Shown here: positions 49,889 to 59,042 of the stretch, one piece after another
How positions within the stretch are numbered: position 1 is the first letter of the stretch
Layout of the letters: each line of letters starts with the position of its first letter
Program-made: the position numbers and the translations under genes
The notes under the pieces: model-generated
What the model saw: only the letters and a program-made list of their open reading frames with translations
What the model was told of the DNA's origin: nothing
Database searches by the model: none
Source of the DNA: Bog-756 sp963738545
GTDB taxonomy: Bacteria; Actinomycetota; Acidimicrobiia; Acidimicrobiales; RAAP-2
NCBI GenBank assembly: GCA_963738545.1
Contig: CAVTXA010000008.1
Location: 124,001 to 188,000 of the forward strand
DNA length: 64,000 nt
Direction: 5' to 3'

Positions 49889-50809
49889 TCAGGCCACGGG
49901 AGGGGGCGTGCCCTCGGCACTGGCCATCAGCGCCGGGTCCCACTCGCACACCGCACAGGCGTGCCGGAACGCCGCATGGGCGAACTCCAGTGCCGCGGCG
50001 TGCGGATCCGGGCTGGCGCACACGTCGACCCAGTCCAAGAGGTACTCGCCCAGACCGCCGTCCCACCGGGCCGCCGCAGGGGCCAGCGTGGCCCCGGCGA
50101 AGTCGGCCGGAGCCGGATGGGCGTAGGCATAGAACGCCGCCTGGTTGGTGTTGCGGTCTCCGGGCCACCACCCGATGGCCACCTCCTGGGCGTCCATGGC
50201 GTTGCGCATGATGAAGTCGTTCGACGGGGGCGGGGCCGGATGGCCGGAGAAGAGGTTCACGGCCACATCGAACGAGCCCCACCAGGCGTTGACCGGCGTC
50301 GAGCGGCCCCGGAAGGGGGCCCGGAATCCGGCGAGCACCAGGGCGGCCTGCGTGGCCATGGTGAAGTAGGTGGCCACGTGGTCCGTGTCGTAGTGCGCGT
50401 GCTCGTCGTCCTCGTCGAGGGGCACGGTCCATGCGACCTCCTGGGGCGTCGTGTTGACGGTGACCGGTCCGACCAGGCCGGCGATGGTGGCCAGCACCTC
50501 CCGGGTCACCTCGCCGACCGAGCGGTCCGGGATCAGCGGGATGCGCCCCCCGCCGCCGGCGCTGGTCATGACGACCGCCTCGTGCACCCGCAGGTCGAGG
50601 GCGACCGAGAGGGTCCCGGACCCGTCCGGTGACGGCAACGGTGCCGTCTCCCACCCGCGAGCGGTGAGCCGCAGCGCGGCGTGCTGGAGCTGCGGTTCGG
50701 GCGGCGCCAGCGCCACAGCCAGCTTGCCCAGCAGCTGGGTGTGCGCGTGCAGCGTGTCGCACGTGTCGGCCCACTCGTCGTAGGCGAGCACGGGCCATGA
50801 CGGGGGCAT
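49889..50809 (-). CDS. DUF5996 family protein
   Basis: A 306-residue protein that matches DUF5996 from end to end. Recognisable parts are WADTCDTLHAHTQLLGKLAV near the start, the middle STPVNAWWGSFDVAVNLFSG, and FIMRNAMDAQEVAIGWWPGD. The family's function is not known; it is common in actinobacteria and bacteroidetes. The gene probably forms a unit with the VOC gene eight bases downstream, since both read leftward. Confidence 0.88.
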   Translation of the reverse strand: MPPSWPVLAYDEWADTCDTLHAHTQLLGKLAVALAPPEPQLQHAALRLTARGWETAPLPSPDGSGTLSVALDLRVHEAVVMTSAGGGGRIPLIPDRSVGEVTREVLATIAGLVGPVTVNTTPQEVAWTVPLDEDDEHAHYDTDHVATYFTMATQAALVLAGFRAPFRGRSTPVNAWWGSFDVAVNLFSGHPAPPPSNDFIMRNAMDAQEVAIGWWPGDRNTNQAAFYAYAHPAPADFAGATLAPAAARWDGGLGEYLLDWVDVCASPDPHAAALEFAHAAFRHACAVCEWDPALMASAEGTPPPVA

Positions 50810-50902
50810 GGCCCGACGCTACCAACCGGGAACGGCCGTCGCCGCGCTGACCCCCGGAGGCCGACGGCCGACCCCCGAGCCGGCGGACCGGCCGGGCGGT
50901 GG

Positions 50903-51715
50903 TCAGGCCTCGGGACCCGAGAGCCCCAGCATCTCGGTGACGCCGTGGTCCCGACCCGCCGTGTAGCCGCCGTCCACCACGAGGGCGTGCCCGGTGATGA
51001 ACGAGGCTTCATCCGAGAGGAGGAAGGCGGCTGCGGCGGCGATCTCCTCGGCCCGACCCAGCCGTCCGAGCTTGTGTTCGGCCACGACGCCGGCTTTGGA
51101 GGCCTCCAGGCCGGGCCAGTCGAACACTCCCCGGAGCAAAGGGGTATCGATGAACCCGGGACAGACCGCGTTCACGCGGATCCCCCGCCCGGCGTAGTCG
51201 ATGGCCATGCTCTTGGTGAGGATGACCACACCACCCTTCGAGGCGCTGTAGACACTCCCGCCCGCGGTGCCTTCGAGACCCTCGACACTGGCCACGGTGA
51301 CCACCGACCCGCGAGCACCGTCCACCATGGGCTGGCCGAGCATGGCCTCGACGGCGTGCTTGGCCACCAGGTAGGTCCCGGTCAGGTTGATCCCGAGGAC
51401 CCGGTTCCACTCGACAGTGTCCAGCAGGTGGACCGGGCCCCCGCTGGCCACGCCGGCCGCGTTGACGACACCGTCGATCCGGCCGCCGAAGCCGACAGCA
51501 GCGGCCATGAGGTCGACCACCGAGGCCTCGTCGGCGACGTCGACGGGTTGATGGCGCCAGGAGGTGCCCGTCGACCCCGGCGGCGGTCCCTCGGGCTCGA
51601 CGATGTCCGCCCCAACCACCGACGCCCCCTCGTCGATGAGCCGGGCCGCGGTGGCCCATCCGATGCCGGATGACGCCCCGGTGACGACGATGCACCTGCC
51701 GTGAAGTCCTCGCAT
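50903..51715 (-). CDS. Short-chain dehydrogenase/reductase
   Basis: A 270-residue SDR. GRCIVVTGASSGIGWATAAR binds the nucleotide, VVNAAGVASGG is the second motif, and the catalytic set is SVEGLEGTAGGSVYSASKGG (Ser, Tyr and Lys of YSASK). A C-terminal FITGHALVVDGGYTAG completes the classical fold. It is a stand-alone oxidoreductase of unknown alcohol or ketone substrate. ATG 51715 is at the fold start. Confidence 0.92.
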   Translation of the reverse strand: MRGLHGRCIVVTGASSGIGWATAARLIDEGASVVGADIVEPEGPPPGSTGTSWRHQPVDVADEASVVDLMAAAVGFGGRIDGVVNAAGVASGGPVHLLDTVEWNRVLGINLTGTYLVAKHAVEAMLGQPMVDGARGSVVTVASVEGLEGTAGGSVYSASKGGVVILTKSMAIDYAGRGIRVNAVCPGFIDTPLLRGVFDWPGLEASKAGVVAEHKLGRLGRAEEIAAAAAFLLSDEASFITGHALVVDGGYTAGRDHGVTEMLGLSGPEA

Positions 51716-51860
51716 GAATCCTCCGTTCGTGGGGGACTGTAGGCGAGGGTGCTGGCCGTTGCCCGGGCGCCGCCCGACCGCGGCGGACGCCGCGACAGTA
51801 AGGGATCGTGGCCGGTAGTCCAGCGTCAGGAGCGAGTCGGGCCCCCGGACGGTGTGCGGG

Positions 51861-52049
51861 TCAGCCGACGGGAGCCGTCGCCGGGAACGACTCGGGTCGA
51901 TACCGGAAGCACCGGGGATTGGAGCAGGCGATGCTCTCGGCCGAGATCCGACCCGGGAGGATGACCTCTTCCATGTCGGAGTCGATCCACCGTCCCTTGG
52001 CCGGGAATTGACAGTTGGGGCAGTGCATCCGCAGCTCGGCAGTGTTCAC
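51861..52049 (-). CDS. Small zinc-ribbon-like protein
   Basis: A 62-residue protein beginning MNTAELRMHCPNCQFPAKGR. It has CPNC near residue 10 and a second pair in SIACSNPRCFRYRPESF, which is enough for a four-cysteine ribbon. Function unknown. It lies 188 bases upstream of the divergent alkA-type gene, which is not necessarily related. Confidence 0.5.
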   Translation of the reverse strand: MNTAELRMHCPNCQFPAKGRWIDSDMEEVILPGRISAESIACSNPRCFRYRPESFPATAPVG

Positions 52050-52236
52050 GACGGCTACCTCCGTGATGGTCAGCGCCCGTCCAGAATCCCATAGGCGATC
52101 ACCGTCTCACGCGGATACCCGGGACCGGCCGAGGTCACGTGGGGCCCGGCCCGCCGCGACCCGGAGCGCTCCACCTCCCGACTGTGATGTCGCATTCCCG
52201 CCAGTAAGGCGCACCCCCGGGGCGTACCCTGCAGGT

Positions 52237-53718
52237 GTGTACGAGGACTTCGAGCGGTGCTACCGGGCCGTGCAATCCAAGGACGCCCGCTTCGACGGGT
52301 GGTTCGTCACCGCCGTCCTCACCACCCGCATCTACTGCCGGCCGAGCTGCCCGGTGCGCCCGCCGTTCGCCCGGAACCTGTGCTTCCTGCCCACGGCGGC
52401 CGCGGCCCAGCGGGCGGGATTCCGAGCCTGCAAACGGTGTCGGCCCGACGCCTCGCCCGGATCGCCCGAGTGGAACGTGCGCCGGGATCTGGTGGGGAGG
52501 GCCATGCGCCTGATCGCCGACGGCACGGTGGACCGGCTCGGCGTGACCGGTCTGGCCACCCGGCTGGGCTACAGCACCAGGCAGCTCGAGCGGCACCTGA
52601 TCGCCGAGGTGGGCGCCGGCCCGCTCGCCCTGGCCCGGGCCCAGCGGGCACAGACCGCCCGGCTGCTCATCGAGACCACCGGGCTGCCCTTCGCCGACGT
52701 GGCCTTCGCCGCCGGCTTCTCGAGCATCCGGCAGTTCAACGACACCGTCCGCACCGTCTTCGACGCCACGCCCACCGCACTGCGGGCTCGGTCCGGGAAG
52801 GGTGGAGCCGGGACGACTCCCGGGGTCCTCACCTTCCGACTGCCCTTCCGGACCCCCTTCGCCCCGGAGAGCCTCTTCGGGCATCTGGCCGCCACCGCGG
52901 TGCCCGGCTGCGAGGAGATCCGGGACGGCGCCTACCGACGCACCCTGCGCCTCCCGGCCGGGTGCGGCACCGTCTCGTTGACCCCGACACCCGACCATGT
53001 GCTGTGCCAGCTCTCGCTCGACGATCTGCGCGACCTGTCCACGGCCATCGCCCGGTGCCGCCGACTCCTCGACCTCGACGCCGATCCCGAGGCGGTGCTC
53101 GAGGTCCTGGCCGGCGATCCTCTCCTGGTCGACGCGATGGCCAAGGCGCCGGGCCGGCGCATTCCGGGCACCGTCGACGAGACAGAACTGGCCGTTCGCA
53201 TGGTGCTGGGCCAACAGGTCTCAACGGCGGCGGCGCGCACCCATGCGTCCCGTCTGGTCGCCCGCCACGGCACCTTCGTGACCGACCCCGGCGGCGGACT
53301 CACCCATCTCTTCCCGACCGCCGACGACCTGGCGGATCTGGACCCGGGCACGCTGGGGTTGCCCATGGCCCGCCGGCGAACGGTCGCCGCCCTGGCGGCC
53401 GCCATCGCCTCGGGTGATGTGGAGATCGGCATCGGCGCCGACCAAGCCCGGGCGAGGGCCCAGCTCGCCGCGGTCCCCGGGGTGGGTCCGTGGACGGCCG
53501 AGATGATCGCCATGCGCGGACTCGGCGATCCCGATGCGTTCCCCGCATCCGACATGGGCGTGAGGCGAGGCGCTGACGCGCTCGGCCTGCCCGCCACCGC
53601 CCCGGACCTCGAACGTCGATCGGAGCGTTGGCGCCCCTGGCGTTCGTATGCCGTGCAGTACCTGTGGTCCGCCCTCGACCACCCGATCAACCACTGGCCC
53701 CCGAAGGGAGCATCATGA
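52237..53718 (+). CDS. alkA: Ada-type/AlkA fusion DNA glycosylase
   Basis: A 493-residue fusion. Residues about 1-75 form the Ada metal-binding domain with four cysteines (C34, C38, C65 and C68; the first is in IYCRPSCPV), where Ada proteins take up methyl groups from phosphates. An AraC-type helix-turn-helix follows (GVTGLATRLGYSTRQLERHL, then GLPFADVAFAAGFSSIRQFN). The last 230 residues are AlkA: VRMVLGQQVSTAAARTHASR and VPGVGPWTAEMIAMRGLGDP, then an Asp-containing catalytic helix-hairpin-helix region. This should combine sensing of alkylation with removal of 3-methyladenine-type bases. GTG 52237. Overlaps the next gene. Confidence 0.93.
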   Translation: MYEDFERCYRAVQSKDARFDGWFVTAVLTTRIYCRPSCPVRPPFARNLCFLPTAAAAQRAGFRACKRCRPDASPGSPEWNVRRDLVGRAMRLIADGTVDRLGVTGLATRLGYSTRQLERHLIAEVGAGPLALARAQRAQTARLLIETTGLPFADVAFAAGFSSIRQFNDTVRTVFDATPTALRARSGKGGAGTTPGVLTFRLPFRTPFAPESLFGHLAATAVPGCEEIRDGAYRRTLRLPAGCGTVSLTPTPDHVLCQLSLDDLRDLSTAIARCRRLLDLDADPEAVLEVLAGDPLLVDAMAKAPGRRIPGTVDETELAVRMVLGQQVSTAAARTHASRLVARHGTFVTDPGGGLTHLFPTADDLADLDPGTLGLPMARRRTVAALAAAIASGDVEIGIGADQARARAQLAAVPGVGPWTAEMIAMRGLGDPDAFPASDMGVRRGADALGLPATAPDLERRSERWRPWRSYAVQYLWSALDHPINHWPPKGAS

Positions 53719-54221
53719 ACGAAACCGTCTTCCGGACCCTCGACAGCCCGGTGGGCACCATCACCGTGGCCGGCGACGGGTCGGTCGTCGCCCATCTGGT
53801 GATGACCGACCAGGCCCATGCCCCCACCGGTCAGGAGGCGTGGCGGCACGATCCGACCGCCTTCGTGGATGCCGTCGACCAACTGCACGCCTACTTCGAG
53901 GGTGAGCTGACCGAGTTCGACCTCACCCTCCAGATGGAGGGCACCGCGTTCCAGCGCCTTGTGTGGGATGCCCTCCTCGACATCCCCTACGGCGAGACCA
54001 CCTCCTACGGCGAGATCGCCCGCCGCGTGGGGAAACCGGGAGCGGCGCGGGCAGTGGGACTGGCCAACGGCCAGAATCCCGTGGCCATCATCGTCCCGTG
54101 CCACCGCGTCATCGGTGCCGACGGCTCCCTCACCGGCTACGGCGGGGGCCTCGACCGCAAGGTGACCCTGTTGCAGCTCGAACGCCAGCACGTCACCCCC
54201 CAGATGGCGCTCCCGCTTTGA
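53715..54221 (+). CDS. ogt: Methylated-DNA-protein cysteine methyltransferase
   Basis: A 168-residue O6-alkylguanine alkyltransferase. The active site is IIVPCHRVIGADGSLTGYGG, with acceptor Cys129. The helix-turn-helix arginine finger region is SYGEIARRVGKPGAARAVGL, and the N-terminal domain is short as usual for Ogt. ATG 53715 overlaps the stop of the Ada-AlkA gene by four bases, so both repair proteins are made together. Confidence 0.95.
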   Translation: MNETVFRTLDSPVGTITVAGDGSVVAHLVMTDQAHAPTGQEAWRHDPTAFVDAVDQLHAYFEGELTEFDLTLQMEGTAFQRLVWDALLDIPYGETTSYGEIARRVGKPGAARAVGLANGQNPVAIIVPCHRVIGADGSLTGYGGGLDRKVTLLQLERQHVTPQMALPL

Positions 54222-54285
54222 GCGGGAAGATGCCGGGGAGACGCTCATCCGCCCCCGGTCGTTGTTGGCCGGTGCCCGCTCAGCG

Positions 54286-55131
54286 TCAACCGTGCAGGAC
54301 GTCTCGCGTGGCCCGGACGGCCGCCACGGCCGCCTGGTCCGCGGGCAGGGCGTGCAGTTCGTCGGAGAACACCTCGATGCCCATGGGGGCCTGCGTCCCG
54401 GTGTGACCGAGCGCAGCCACGATGCCGGCGAGGTCGAACGCTCCCCGGCCGGGGAGCTCCCGGTGGTGCAGGGTGGCGTCGAGCAGATCGGACTCGGCCT
54501 CGAGCGGCCCGTCGCTCAGCTGGATGGCCAGGATGGAAGTTCCGGGCACCTCGCGGAGTGCGTCGAGCGTCGTGCCGGTGCGGACGAGGTGCCACGTGTC
54601 GACGGTGAGGCCCCCGTTGGGACGGTCGGCCGTCTTCACGATTCGGAGGGCGGTGGCCAGGTCAGGGATCTTCGACCAGGACAGCCATTCGAGGTGCACG
54701 AGGAGTCCGTGCTCCGCCGCCCGGGTGCACAGCCCGGCGAACGCCTCCGCCGCCCCGTCGAGGTCCCAGCGTCCGCCCAGGACGTCCACGGCGTTGACCG
54801 AGCGGGCCCCGAGGGCCTCGGCCAGGGTAAACAGCTGGCGCTCGCCGAACCGGAAGATGTCCTCGCTGTCCAGCTCGGGGGGAATGGAGACGTCCGATGC
54901 CCCCGGCGGCCACCACCACGCCGGGTCCACCTCCGCCACCACCAGTCCATGGTCGTCGAGCATGGTGGCCAGGTCGGCGTCACTGAGGCCCTCCGCCCGG
55001 GCCATGGCGTAGTCGCGCCCCCACAGGGACACCGCGGAACAGCCGGCGGCCGACGCCGCCGCCAGGCGGGCGGCGAAGGGGGTCCCGCGCCGCAGGGTCC
55101 CCGAGCACAGCACCAGGTCGTCCGGTCCCAT
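54286..55131 (-). CDS. Sugar-phosphate-isomerase/epimerase-like TIM barrel
   Basis: A 281-residue TIM-barrel protein. The barrel strands appear as SAVSLWGRDYAMARAEGLSD, VAEVDPAWWWPPGASDVSIP, HLEWLSWSKIPDLATALRIV and GLTVDTWHLVRTGTTLDALR, with the metal-type residues Glu and Asp/His in HLEW, VDTWH and GIEVFSDEL. The layout fits the AP-endonuclease-2/sugar isomerase superfamily. ATG 55131 follows a GGAGGAGGGCGG site; the frame is open to 55173. Confidence 0.82.
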   Translation of the reverse strand: MGPDDLVLCSGTLRRGTPFAARLAAASAAGCSAVSLWGRDYAMARAEGLSDADLATMLDDHGLVVAEVDPAWWWPPGASDVSIPPELDSEDIFRFGERQLFTLAEALGARSVNAVDVLGGRWDLDGAAEAFAGLCTRAAEHGLLVHLEWLSWSKIPDLATALRIVKTADRPNGGLTVDTWHLVRTGTTLDALREVPGTSILAIQLSDGPLEAESDLLDATLHHRELPGRGAFDLAGIVAALGHTGTQAPMGIEVFSDELHALPADQAAVAAVRATRDVLHG

Positions 55132-55250
55132 CCGCCCTCCTCCCCCGACGCCGGTGGGCAGCATCAAGGCCAACGGTAGTAGGAGGGAGGCCCAGCGTCC
55201 CGCGTCGGGCGTAGCCTCGGAGCCATCAGTCGGCGAACGGGGAGGTCGGG

Positions 55251-55706
55251 ATGGCGGGTATGCGCTTCAACCACATGGAGCTGTCGTTCCCGGTGGGGAC
55301 CCTGACTCCGGCGTTCCGCCACGAGGTCGACGCCTTCTACTGCGGCGTGCTCGGTTGGGACTCGCTCGACACCGAGGTGGTCGGACAGTCGTGCCATCTC
55401 CTGCGCCCCGACGACGGCCAATTCATCCTTCTGGCCGAGGGGAGCGAGCCCATGTCCTCGCCGGGCTACGACCACCTCGGCCTCCTTATGGACACCCGGA
55501 GCGAGGTCGACGCCGTCCTCGGCCGGTGCCGGGAGTTCGCCGCCGAGGACGGACGGCTCCGCGTCAAGGAGTACGACGACCTGGTCGGACCCACCCTCAC
55601 CGTCCACGCCTTCTACGTGAAGTACCTCCTGCCCATCTGGTTCGACGTCCAGTGCATGGAGTGGCCCGCCGGGCGGGAACCCGGGCGTCGGTGGCGGTAC
55701 TCGTGA
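55251..55706 (+). CDS. VOC family protein
   Basis: A 151-residue glyoxalase-fold protein. FNHMELSFPVGTLTPAFRHE and VDAFYCGVLGWDSLDTEVVG open the first repeat, and YDHLGLLMDTRSEVDAVLGR is the second, with the His of YDHLG and a Glu of the first strand likely metal ligands. The substrate is unknown. ATG 55251 follows GGGGAGGTCGGG. The next gene, a PhzF homologue, starts 20 bases later on the same strand, so they may be co-transcribed. Confidence 0.86.
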   Translation: MAGMRFNHMELSFPVGTLTPAFRHEVDAFYCGVLGWDSLDTEVVGQSCHLLRPDDGQFILLAEGSEPMSSPGYDHLGLLMDTRSEVDAVLGRCREFAAEDGRLRVKEYDDLVGPTLTVHAFYVKYLLPIWFDVQCMEWPAGREPGRRWRYS

Positions 55707-55725
55707 CACCCCGGGCCCCGCTCCG

Positions 55726-56502
55726 GTGAGTCCACTGAAGCTGGAGCTGGTGACGGTCGACGCCTTCACCGACGTCCCCTTTGCCGGCAACCCCGCCGCC
55801 GTGGCCCTCGTCGACACCTTCCCCGACGACGACGTCATGCAGTTGGTGGCGAAGGAGATGAACCTGTCGGAGACCGCTTTCGTCGTGACCCGGGGGGACG
55901 GTGACCATGACCTGCGGTGGTTCACCCCGACGACCGAGGTCGAGCTGTGCGGCCATGCCACCCTGGCCGCCGCCCACCTGCTGGGTGGCTCGGCCCGCTT
56001 CCACACCGCCAGCGGCCTGCTCGCCTGCACCCCGGCTCAGGACGGGTGGATCGAGATGGACTTCCCCGCCGACCCTCCGCTCCCCGCCGATCCCCCGCTG
56101 TCGCTCGGACTACCCGGGCTCGTCTGGTACGGCCGCGGTCGGTGGGACGCCCTGGCCGTCGTGCACGATGCGTCCCAGGTGCGCGGGCTGGTGCCCGACC
56201 TGACGGCCATCGCCACCACCGGCTCGCGCCTGGTGATCGTCACCGCCCCCGGGGATCGTCCGGGCATCAACTGTGTGAGCCGGGCCTTCGCCCCCAATGC
56301 CGGGGTCGCCGAGGATCCGGTGACGGGCTCGGCCCACTGCACGCTGGCCGAGTACTGGGGAGATCGGCTCGGCCTCGACGCGCTGGTGGGGGAGCAGGCC
56401 TCTCCCCGGGGCGGCATCGTGCGGATGCGGCGGGCTGCCGGCCGTGTGGTGATCGCCGGGCAGGCCGTCACCGTGGCCCACACCTCCATGGCCGTCCCGT
56501 AG
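55726..56502 (+). CDS. PhzF family isomerase
   Basis: A 258-residue PhzF-type protein. VDAFTDVPFAGNPAAVALVD, then MNLSETAFVV (the catalytic Glu region), and WFTPTTEVELCGHATLAAAH are the family hallmarks. The second half has NAGVAEDPVTGSAHCTLAEY. These proteins share the diaminopimelate-epimerase fold; only a few make phenazines. No other phz gene is near, so phenazine synthesis is not implied. GTG 55726. Confidence 0.93.
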   Translation: MSPLKLELVTVDAFTDVPFAGNPAAVALVDTFPDDDVMQLVAKEMNLSETAFVVTRGDGDHDLRWFTPTTEVELCGHATLAAAHLLGGSARFHTASGLLACTPAQDGWIEMDFPADPPLPADPPLSLGLPGLVWYGRGRWDALAVVHDASQVRGLVPDLTAIATTGSRLVIVTAPGDRPGINCVSRAFAPNAGVAEDPVTGSAHCTLAEYWGDRLGLDALVGEQASPRGGIVRMRRAAGRVVIAGQAVTVAHTSMAVP

Positions 56503-56518
56503 GTCCACCCCTCGACGG

Positions 56519-58051
56519 TCAGTTGTGCAGCACCTTCCACCACCATGTGGGCTCGGCCACCCGGTGGAGGAGTCGTAGCGGCACCGTCTCGCTCTGCTGT
56601 CCCAGCGTGAAGCGAGCCGTCCCCGCCACGGACCGGTACCTGCCGGTCGGAGTCGGGGAGCTCGGCGTGGTGGTGACGGCGATCCGCTGGCCGGGTAGTC
56701 CGAGCAGCCAGGCCGAGCGAGTGGCGACCACCGGCACCTCGTGGTGGACACCGCCCCAGTCGGCGCTGGCCCTGCGCACGACATCCCCCTGGGCCACCAC
56801 GGGGACCGGGACGATCGCCGAGCCGGAGGCGTCGAGCAGGCGCACGACGATGGGCCCGGTGTAGAGCAGCGGGTACTCGGCCTCGAGCGGGCTGTAGGGG
56901 ACCGTGGTGGTCGGCGTGGTGGGGGGTGTCGGCATTGTGGTCGTGGTCGGGGCGGTGGCCGTGACGGGTGCCGCCGTGGGTGGGGCGGGGGCCGGCGGGG
57001 TCGGCTCCAGCTGGGCCAGCGCGGCGGCCAGTACCAGGACGGAACGCCCGTGGATCGTTCGGTAGGTGGCCAGCACCATGCATCCGGCCGCCTGCGAGGT
57101 GTAGCCGGACTTCACACCGACGATCCCGTCGGTCCCGATGAGCTTGACGATGTTCTGGACCACACCGGCCAGGGGAAGGGTCACCGCGGGCAGAGCCACC
57201 ACGGCGGCGAAGGCGGGCAGGGCCATGCCGGCCGCGGCGACGCGCAGGCTGTCGGCCGCCGTGGACACCGAGCCGGGATCGAAGCCACTGGGGTCGGTGT
57301 AGTGGGTCTGGCCGGCGTTGAGCGACGAGGCCAGCGCGTTCATCTTGGTCACGAAGGCGGCCACGGAGCCGGCGTCCCATACGGCCAGGGTGTACGCCGC
57401 GTCGTTGGCCGATCCGACCATGAGCGCCTCGAGCAGCTGCTGCTCGGTCAGGGCCTCCCCCGCCTGCAGGGGGATGTTCGTCTCGTCATTCTGGAGATCG
57501 ACGTCGAACTGGTTGGCCTCGTCTGCGGTGACGGTGATGGAGGGACCGCTGGCCGTCGCGGCCATGGGATGGTCATGGAGGACCACCACGGCGGTGGCCA
57601 TCTTGGCCAGGGAGGCGATGGGGACCGGACCCTCGAGCGCCGACTGGCGCTCGTAGCCGAGCGAGGGGATTGCGACGGCGGCCTGCCCGGTGGCCGGCCA
57701 GGGTGGGGCCGGGGTGGTCCCGGGCACAATGAACGAGGTGGAGAGCCCCGACGGGATGGCCGGCTGCGCCAGGGGACGGTTGATCCGTCGGGCCACGACC
57801 ACGCCTCCCGAGGCCAGCAGCACGGCTAGGACCACCGCCACCGTCACGATGATCCTGCGCCGGTTCCGCCGCCTCTTGGCCCGCTGGGGCCGTTCCGTCA
57901 CCGGTGGGGTTGGCCCGGGATCACCAGTGGTGGGGGACACCGGTTCGACCACCGCTCCCGGTGCTCGAGGAGATGGCGGTGGGCGGCACCGCGGCGGTCC
58001 CGGGTCCGGGGTCCGGAGCTCCGACGCCCTCGCCGAGGGACGGCACGGCAC
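56519..58051 (-). CDS. D-alanyl-D-alanine carboxypeptidase (low-molecular-mass PBP)
   Basis: A 510-residue penicillin-binding protein. The three active-site motifs are present: SLAK (147-150), SAN (214-216) and KSG (314-316). A membrane helix at about 67-87 precedes the catalytic domain, and the long Pro-rich stretch before it is disordered. The end (from about residue 390) is a Ser/Thr/Pro-rich linker and a beta domain. The enzyme trims peptidoglycan stem peptides. KSG in place of KTG is common in this class. Confidence 0.93.
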   Translation of the reverse strand: MPCRPSARASELRTPDPGPPRCRPPPSPRAPGAVVEPVSPTTGDPGPTPPVTERPQRAKRRRNRRRIIVTVAVVLAVLLASGGVVVARRINRPLAQPAIPSGLSTSFIVPGTTPAPPWPATGQAAVAIPSLGYERQSALEGPVPIASLAKMATAVVVLHDHPMAATASGPSITVTADEANQFDVDLQNDETNIPLQAGEALTEQQLLEALMVGSANDAAYTLAVWDAGSVAAFVTKMNALASSLNAGQTHYTDPSGFDPGSVSTAADSLRVAAAGMALPAFAAVVALPAVTLPLAGVVQNIVKLIGTDGIVGVKSGYTSQAAGCMVLATYRTIHGRSVLVLAAALAQLEPTPPAPAPPTAAPVTATAPTTTTMPTPPTTPTTTVPYSPLEAEYPLLYTGPIVVRLLDASGSAIVPVPVVAQGDVVRRASADWGGVHHEVPVVATRSAWLLGLPGQRIAVTTTPSSPTPTGRYRSVAGTARFTLGQQSETVPLRLLHRVAEPTWWWKVLHN

Positions 58052-58257
58052 TGGGTGCGGCCGAATGGCCGGAGGGCACCGGAAGGTCGGGACGCTCAGC
58101 GTTCACCGGTTTGGGTACTGACCATCACTCGATGAGAACGTCCCGTGGTGTCCCCCTGCCCCGACGGTGGCTCACAATCCCCGCACCGGGTGAAGCATAA
58201 GCGCCGCCTGAACTCGAGTCCCGCATGCACCGTCGACGGGTCCGGGAGCGACCGAGG

Positions 58258-58872
58258 CTACGCCGGCGGTTCCCCGGGGTGGCCTGACGGTCCCCACGGC
58301 AGCGCATCGTGGGCGACCGGTGGTGGGGGCGGTGACGAGCTTGGCGGCGGGGGTGGAGGTGCCGAGGACGGCGGCGGTACCGCGAAGGTCGCAGGGGCGC
58401 CGCTCGTCACCGCCACCGGCGGCGGGGCCACCAATGGGGAGTCCACGGCGAACAGCGTGTCGGGGGGCGGTGACCAGTTCGTCTCCTGCAGGGTGGAGGT
58501 GCCCCCGGCCGTCCGGCCGCCCCGCCTGCGCAGGAAGACGAATCCCACCACGGCGACGCCCGCCGACACCACGAGGAGGGGGAAGGCCAGCAGGGCCCGG
58601 TCGTTGGTCGCCGTCTGGCACTCGTTGACGAAGTGGTTCCACTGGGCCCGGGCTGCGGCCCGGGTGACGGGAGGCTCGGCTCCGGCACCGATCGAGCCCG
58701 GGTCGACCAGCGCCTCGATGGCGGTCTCGGATCCCCGGCCGGGACCGCAGGTGCCTCCGGCCGCCGGCGCCGGCAGTTCGGACCACAGGGCGGTCAGGGC
58801 CACGGCCACCCCGAACAGACCCACGAAGATCAGGATCAGCGCGGCCCACGAGACCTCTGAGCGCTGGTTCAT
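58258..58872 (-). CDS. Two-helix membrane protein with Pro-rich tail
   Basis: A 204-residue protein that starts MNQRSEVSWAALILIFVGLF. The first helix spans about 10-29. An external loop (PAAGGTCGPGRGSETAIEAL, with two Cys in the loop) follows, and a second helix lies at about 94-113. The tail of 90 residues is dominated by Pro, Ser and Ala, so it is disordered and cytosolic or wall-facing. No function known. ATG 58872 is chosen for the first helix. Confidence 0.7.
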   Translation of the reverse strand: MNQRSEVSWAALILIFVGLFGVAVALTALWSELPAPAAGGTCGPGRGSETAIEALVDPGSIGAGAEPPVTRAAARAQWNHFVNECQTATNDRALLAFPLLVVSAGVAVVGFVFLRRRGGRTAGGTSTLQETNWSPPPDTLFAVDSPLVAPPPVAVTSGAPATFAVPPPSSAPPPPPPSSSPPPPPVAHDALPWGPSGHPGEPPA

Positions 58873-59042
58873 CGTCGGCCACCCTCCATGACCGCCGATG
58901 GTAGGCGCAGGGGAGCGTCCGGATACGTCAGGGCCTCCCCTGGACCGGTGCTGCGTCCCGAGGAGGGTAGGGCTCACGTTCCTGCGGTTTTGTGTCGATA
59001 AGGTGGTTCATGGGGTCACCACGCCCCCCAAGGAGGGGATCC

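Noticed and set aside
55726..56502. PhzF as evidence for phenazine biosynthesis
   Set aside because: No other phenazine genes are present and most PhzF-like proteins have other roles.
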